Shown here in pieces: positions 60,422 to 64,000 of a DNA stretch of 64,000 bases. The DNA is from an uncultured Clostridia bacterium (GTDB lineage: Bacteria > Bacillota > Clostridia > Christensenellales > CAG-138): NCBI GenBank assembly GCA_934633695.1, contig CAKTYT010000005.1, forward strand, positions 10,890 through 74,889. Reading direction: 5' to 3'. Under the pieces are notes generated by a model that ran no database searches, was not told the DNA's origin, and was given only the letters and a program-made list of their open reading frames with translations. Position 1 is the stretch's first letter. Each line of letters begins with the position of its first letter. Made by a program: the position numbers and the translations under genes.

Positions 60422-62042
60422 AAGACGGGTGCAGAAAGCAGCAATATGTTTTCTCCTCAGTGCTGCAATTCTGATCTGCTCCGCATGTTCATTCGGCCGC
60501 GGAAACGGCGGCACTGCCGAGCCTGATGCATCGCAGGAGCCGACGCCGTCCGCAACCCCGCAGCCAACTCCGGCAAAGCAGGGGACACTGAGACTGCCCA
60601 TGCCTGAAAATGTGCCGGTGGACAACCCGAGCTATAATCCGCTCGTTGTCGGAACAGAGGAAATGCTCGGTCTTAATTCTTTAGTGTACGACATGCTGAT
60701 CGGCATTGACGGAAAAAACATGCTCTCCCCCGCCCTTGCAGTCAAGTGGGAGAAGGATCCGTCAACGGAGAATGCGTGGCTGCTCACATTGAGAAGCAAC
60801 GTCAAATGGCACGATGGTGCGGACTTTACGGCGGATGATGTTATTTATACGTTCGAAACCCTTGTTTCGCTCGGAGAAGACAGCTACTACTCGCTCAATT
60901 GCAGTGCCGTGACCAACATAGAGAAAATTGACTCACTTGTTGTAAAGGTGACAATGAAATCTGCCGGCATGACTGCACTTTACAACTTAATTTTCCCGAT
61001 AATCAAAGACGGCGGTTCACCGCTCTGCGGAACGGGTGCGTACAGAAGCTCTTATATCAGCAAGGACAGGATAGTTCTTGAGGTCAACGAAGGCTGGTGG
61101 GACAGGCCCCCATACATAAAGACAGTCGAATTTACTGCCAAAAGTTCCAGCGATACGGCTCTTGCTTCGTACGGTGCAGGTCTGCTGAACTTTGTCTCGA
61201 CGGCAAAGCTTACTGTTGGACAATACAACGAGCCTGAAGTTACGACAGTAAAGGATATAATGACACAGGATATGGAGGTCCTGCTCGTCAATCATCGCCG
61301 GCAATACTGCGATATTGCGGTATTTAGAGCAGGCATTGCAAGCTCGCTCGACAGAAGCAGGATAATAACGAACATCTACATGAACAAGGCCCGTTCGAGC
61401 GATGTCCCCTTCCCACCCGATTCGTGGCTGTTCGATGCTTCAATTTCGGCTTTTGATTTTGACAGGGCAACGGCAAAGCTGTGTTTTGAGCAGGCCGGTT
61501 TCACTATGAATTCGCAGGGGCTCCTCGTCAACGGCAATATGCAGCATCTGAGTTTAAAGCTGCTTACGGGAGGAACGGCCGAGAATAACGCAAGAAGCGA
61601 TGCGGCGAATGCTATAGCCGACTCGCTGGAAAAAATGGGCATCAAAGTTGAAATAGTCAATGCTCCCCATACCTTCGGAGATTCGGAAAGTGAATTTATG
61701 AAAGCTCTCGATGCGGGTGATTGGGATATTGCACTCGTTGGGTTTAACCTTGGTTTGAGTAATGACTTATCAAAGTATCTTCTTCCCGATGCCGTGAATA
61801 ACTACGGGGGATACCGCAACGCAGAAATGACGAGCCTTATAAGTGAGATGGCAAATGCGGAGAATGAAGAGTCTCTCCGAAATGCTGCCGTGAAGCTCCA
61901 AAAGCTTTTTGCTTCGGAACTGCCTTTCATCTGTCTTTATTTCAGAATGAACAGTATTGTCTGTTCTGCTGATATTCTCGGTATTGATGAGGTTCGTGAG
62001 CCGTTTATTTTCAGAAACATCAAGAATTGGTTCATTAATTGA
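60387..62042 (+). CDS. peptide/nickel-type ABC transporter substrate-binding lipoprotein (SBP family 5)
   Basis: A 551-residue exported lipoprotein. The signal AAICFLLSAAILICSAC ends in a CSAC lipobox near residue 34, followed by a Pro/Thr linker (PTPSATPQPTPAKQG). The mature part is a DppA/OppA-type binding protein: the NPLVVGTEEMLGLNSLVYDM segment near 85, ENAWLLTLRSNVKWHDGADF near 128 and TADDVIYTFETLV, the family hallmark, near 150. No permease or ATPase genes adjoin it, so it may be an orphan or serve a distant system. The start at 60387 overlaps the transglycosylase gene by 35 bp; an ATG two codons on is an alternative. Confidence 0.87.
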   Translation: MHMKNTENSTSKRRVQKAAICFLLSAAILICSACSFGRGNGGTAEPDASQEPTPSATPQPTPAKQGTLRLPMPENVPVDNPSYNPLVVGTEEMLGLNSLVYDMLIGIDGKNMLSPALAVKWEKDPSTENAWLLTLRSNVKWHDGADFTADDVIYTFETLVSLGEDSYYSLNCSAVTNIEKIDSLVVKVTMKSAGMTALYNLIFPIIKDGGSPLCGTGAYRSSYISKDRIVLEVNEGWWDRPPYIKTVEFTAKSSSDTALASYGAGLLNFVSTAKLTVGQYNEPEVTTVKDIMTQDMEVLLVNHRRQYCDIAVFRAGIASSLDRSRIITNIYMNKARSSDVPFPPDSWLFDASISAFDFDRATAKLCFEQAGFTMNSQGLLVNGNMQHLSLKLLTGGTAENNARSDAANAIADSLEKMGIKVEIVNAPHTFGDSESEFMKALDAGDWDIALVGFNLGLSNDLSKYLLPDAVNNYGGYRNAEMTSLISEMANAENEESLRNAAVKLQKLFASELPFICLYFRMNSIVCSADILGIDEVREPFIFRNIKNWFIN

Positions 62043-62064
62043 TTCTCAAGGTTGAATTAATCGG

Positions 62065-62093
62065 TTGAAATTATGAATATGATTTGATACAAT
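62065..62093 (+). promoter_or_regulatory. promoter-like element overlapping a start codon
   Basis: TTGAAA (62065-62070), a 17-bp spacer and TACAAT (62088-62093). The -10 box overlaps the ATG at 62092, so if active it would favour the ATG at 62101. Confidence 0.4.
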
Positions 62094-63549
62094 GAAGGGT
62101 ATGAAGAGGTATTTTTCTTTTAAGCTTGCCGGCAAGAGCGTTTTTGCATGGCTTGCAGTGTTGCTTTTAGTGGTTTCAGCGGCAACGAGAATCGTTTTTT
62201 ACAGCCTTCCAATGGAGGGACCGGAAGGCGTAGGAACGGGCTGGTTTGTCATCGTGTTTTGGGTAATGCCCCTGCTTGCCTGTGTATGGTTTGGCTATGC
62301 CCTGCTTGCTCATGGCGGAACTCGTCTTTATAAGACGATAAACCCGCTTATACTGTGGATGCTTTTTTTGTTCATCAGATTGGGTATTGAATACGGCAAT
62401 GTATTTTTTAGCGGTGCATTCGTTATCCGTACCATTGCAGGCTGTGCTTATATTGTGTCAGGCGGGTTCTACTGTCTGACAATTAATCCGTGCCGGTTCC
62501 GCCACAGGACAGCTTCGATTGCCGCCGTGTCCGCAGCAATTGTGTCTACGGTTCTTTTTGCACAGCTCGCTTCCACAGCTAAGGGTGTAACGACGGAGGA
62601 TATTTCCTGCTTGTCGTTCCTGCTTGCAGTGCTCATGGTGCTTATCGGCATGAAGAAGGTGTATTCCGACACGCCCTTCCCCATGTACGGCGACAGGCAC
62701 GACGGGAGAAAACTTCGCTCACTCGACCCGATTTCTGGCGTTGCAGTGTACATAATGCCCGACAGAAACGGTTCAACCAATTTGTTTAAGGATTGCTTTG
62801 AATGCAGCAATGCCGAAAAATACATACGGCAGAAGCGGGAAGAAGGCATGGAGAACTTCGGCTATACTCACCTGCTATTGGCTGCGTACGTAAGAACGAT
62901 CTCGCAAAAGCCTGCAATGAACAGGTTTATCTCGGGACAGAAGATTTATTCACGGGGTGAAGACCTCGAGGTCTGCATGGCAATAAAGAAGGAAATGACC
63001 ACAGAAGGTTCGGAAACAATAATTAAATGCCACTTTTCTCCGGAGGACACAGCGAGAGAAGTCTACGAAAAATTTAACGCAGAGGTTGAAAAGGTCAAAA
63101 GTACCGAAGAATTGGACAGCCATTTTGACAATATTGCAGGACTGCTCAACCTTATCCCGGGTGTTCTCATGAAGTTTACGATATGGTTCCTCAAAGGACT
63201 TGACTATTTCGGTCTGCTTCCCAAATGTCTGACGGATGTCAGTCCGTTCCATGGTTCGCTGTTCGTTACAAGCATGGGCTCTCTCGGAATACCTCCGATA
63301 TATCACCATTTATACGATTTTGGCAATATCCCCATCTTTGTCGCATTCGGCATGAAGAGGAGAGAGAACGAGCTCCAGGGTGACGGCACTGTAATTCAGC
63401 GTAAGTACATTGATTTCACCGTTACTTGCGATGAAAGAATTTGCGATGGGTACTACTATGCTTCGGCATTCAAATACCTGAGAAGGTGCCTTGCGGATCC
63501 ATACAGGCTTGACAATAAGCCAGACCAAGTCGTAAGGGATGTTTACTGA
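62092..63549 (+). CDS. membrane protein fused to a 2-oxoacid dehydrogenase E2-like (CAT-superfamily) domain
   Basis: A 485-residue fusion. The first 195 residues hold six predicted helices (about 17-38, 48-70, 83-100, 107-127, 138-160 and 168-187). From about residue 200 it matches the catalytic domain of dihydrolipoamide acyltransferases: YIRQKREEGMENFGYTHLLL, AAYVRTISQKPAMNRFISGQ, SPFHGSLFVTSMGSLGIPPI and YHHLYDFGNIPIFVAFGMKR. The end of the domain reads TCDERICDGYYYASA, where active E2 and chloramphenicol acetyltransferases have HxxxDG; here the histidine is replaced by Asp. No lipoyl or E3-binding domain is present. It is probably not a standard E2, and its substrate is unknown. Confidence 0.78.
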   Translation: MKGMKRYFSFKLAGKSVFAWLAVLLLVVSAATRIVFYSLPMEGPEGVGTGWFVIVFWVMPLLACVWFGYALLAHGGTRLYKTINPLILWMLFLFIRLGIEYGNVFFSGAFVIRTIAGCAYIVSGGFYCLTINPCRFRHRTASIAAVSAAIVSTVLFAQLASTAKGVTTEDISCLSFLLAVLMVLIGMKKVYSDTPFPMYGDRHDGRKLRSLDPISGVAVYIMPDRNGSTNLFKDCFECSNAEKYIRQKREEGMENFGYTHLLLAAYVRTISQKPAMNRFISGQKIYSRGEDLEVCMAIKKEMTTEGSETIIKCHFSPEDTAREVYEKFNAEVEKVKSTEELDSHFDNIAGLLNLIPGVLMKFTIWFLKGLDYFGLLPKCLTDVSPFHGSLFVTSMGSLGIPPIYHHLYDFGNIPIFVAFGMKRRENELQGDGTVIQRKYIDFTVTCDERICDGYYYASAFKYLRRCLADPYRLDNKPDQVVRDVY

Positions 63550-63556
63550 TTTGTCA

Positions 63557-63588
63557 GGCGGCATGACTTTTGCTCATGTCGTCTTTTT
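63557..63588 (+). terminator. terminator after the E2-like gene
   Basis: GGCGGCATGA (63557-63566) pairs with TCATGTCGTC (63574-63583), including two G-T pairs, around a 7-nt loop, followed by TTTTT. Confidence 0.85.
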
Positions 63589-63637
63589 ATTCCTTTAAAA
63601 AAATCCTCCTTTCGATGGAATTCATTGAATTTGGCTC

Positions 63638-63666
63638 TTGACAAACGGGACGCTATCGTATAAAAT
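63638..63666 (+). promoter_or_regulatory. sigma-A promoter of tRNA-Gly
   Basis: A perfect TTGACA (63638-63643), a 17-bp spacer and TAAAAT (63661-63666). The tRNA begins at 63680. Confidence 0.8.
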
Positions 63667-63679
63667 CAATATGCTTCAT

Positions 63680-63753
63680 GCGGGTGTAGCTCAATGGTAG
63701 AGCGTCGGCTTCCCAAGCCGATTACGTGGGTTCGATTCCCATCACCCGCTCCA
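63680..63753 (+). tRNA. tRNA-Gly (anticodon CCC)
   Basis: A 74-nt cloverleaf. The acceptor GCGGGTG pairs with CACCCGC, the D-stem is GCTC/GAGC, the anticodon stem TCGGC/GCCGA and the loop TTCCCAA gives anticodon CCC. The T-arm is GTGGG/CCCAT-type with TTCGATT in the loop, the discriminator is T and CCA is encoded. It reads GGG codons. It has its own promoter and a terminator overlapping the CCA end. Its 3' end is repeated 189 bp downstream. Confidence 0.95.
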
Positions 63754-63811
63754 AACAAGAAAACACCCATTGGGCGTTTTCTTGTTTGTGAATGGAGGGA
63801 ATCGAAGCCGG
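63735..63811 (+). repeat. direct repeat copy 1 (tRNA-Gly 3' end plus terminator)
   Basis: This stretch is identical over at least 77 bp to 63924-64000. It begins in the T-arm, includes the acceptor 3' strand and CCA, the terminator hairpin and the sequence up to GAAGCCGG. The repeat period is 189 bp. Confidence 0.9.
63753..63789 (+). terminator. terminator of tRNA-Gly
   Basis: AAACAAGAAAAC..CCC (63753-63767) pairs with GGG..GTTTTCTTGTTT (63771-63786), with one A-C mismatch and a tiny loop. The T-run is inside and after the stem. A second copy lies in the repeat at about 63942-63975. Confidence 0.8.
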
Positions 63812-63817
63812 GGAAAA

Positions 63818-63842
63818 CAAAACGCTCCGGTGAAGCGTTTTG
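63818..63842 (+). other. stem-loop in the spacer between the two repeat copies
   Basis: CAAAACGCT (63818-63826) pairs perfectly with AGCGTTTTG (63834-63842) around CCGGTGA. It is followed by G+C-rich sequence with further short inverted repeats. No ORF on either strand is convincing here. Confidence 0.55.
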
Positions 63843-63923
63843 CCCGGCCGGGGAGCGAAAGCAGCCCAGACATGCAGCACGGAGTGCGGCACGCAGTGCC
63901 ATGACGGGCGATTTGAGCGGAGA

Positions 63924-64000
63924 ATTCCCATCACCCGCTCCAAACAAGAAAACACCCATTGGGCGTTTTCTTGTTTGTGAATGGAGGGAATCGAAGCCGG
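63924..64000 (+). repeat. direct repeat copy 2, running off the window edge
   Basis: A second identical 77-bp copy of 63735-63811. It contains the last 19 nt of the tRNA (ATTCCCATCACCCGCTCCA) without the 5' part of the gene, then the terminator hairpin. It reaches the end of the window, so the repeat may be longer or continue as further units. Confidence 0.9.

Noticed and set aside
59260..60625. Long leftward ORFs opposite coaE and the transglycosylase gene
   Set aside because: They are antisense to well-supported genes in the polA unit and contain no recognisable domain.
63666..63959. Leftward ORFs of 77-97 codons across tRNA-Gly
   Set aside because: The encoded text (GDGNRTHV, SRRSTIELHP) is the well-known false protein produced by reading tRNA genes antisense; it covers the tRNA and its repeat.

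Overview
The window looks like chromosomal DNA of an endospore-forming Bacillota, most likely class Clostridia. The reasons are the sporulation genes (spmA, spmB, spoIIGA, sigE), Gram-positive style regulation (HrcA/CIRCE upstream of clpB, a Spo0A-like box upstream of spoIIGA), parAB with Bacillus-type parS sites, DegV paralogs, lipoprotein signal peptides, AGGAGG ribosome binding sites and moderate G+C. No prophage, CRISPR array or insertion sequence is visible. Almost everything is housekeeping or lineage-core.

The layout is organised around a probable replication origin at about 17.15-17.42 kb, a gene-free stretch full of DnaA-box-like 9-mers between dnaN (leftward) and tilS (rightward). 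Left of it genes run almost entirely leftward: carboxypeptidase M32, thpR, a lipid kinase, DUF5711, cvpA, trmN6-like, rsmI, DUF1294, LOG, a USP-like protein, spmA-spmB, a comB-like phosphatase, parA-parB with parS, an rRNA methyltransferase and the start of an RluA-type pseudouridine synthase. The exception is a rightward pair at 6.6-9.0 kb: a folate ECF S-component behind a THF-riboswitch-like leader, and a lipoprotein. dnaA itself is not in the window.

Right of the origin most genes run rightward: tilS-hpt-galE-LCP-lipid kinase, a MATE exporter, greA-lysS, a GntR regulator, degV, clpB, spoIIGA-sigE, feoA-feoB, a heterodimeric ABC exporter, two more degV genes, satD-DUF3307, polA-coaE-lytic transglycosylase-peptide-binding lipoprotein, a membrane-anchored acyltransferase-like protein, and tRNA-Gly. 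Leftward exceptions are mreC-mreD-PBP2-HAD, a GNAT pseudogene, mgtE, a VanY-type lipoprotein, addA, DUF1836 and an Mpv17-like protein.

Functionally the window combines origin function and segregation (oriC, dnaN, parABS), cell elongation and wall work (mreCD, PBP2, LCP, VanY, lytic transglycosylase), translation and RNA modification, early mother-cell sporulation control, and metal or vitamin uptake (MgtE, FeoAB, FolT). The less ordinary points are the origin uncoupled from dnaA, a folate riboswitch leader whose last hairpin buries the ribosome binding site, a FolT protein with an extra C-terminal domain, a long mgtE leader with a 41-codon ORF, a six-helix membrane fusion to an E2-like domain lacking its catalytic histidine, and a 189-bp-period repeat that duplicates the 3' end of tRNA-Gly.
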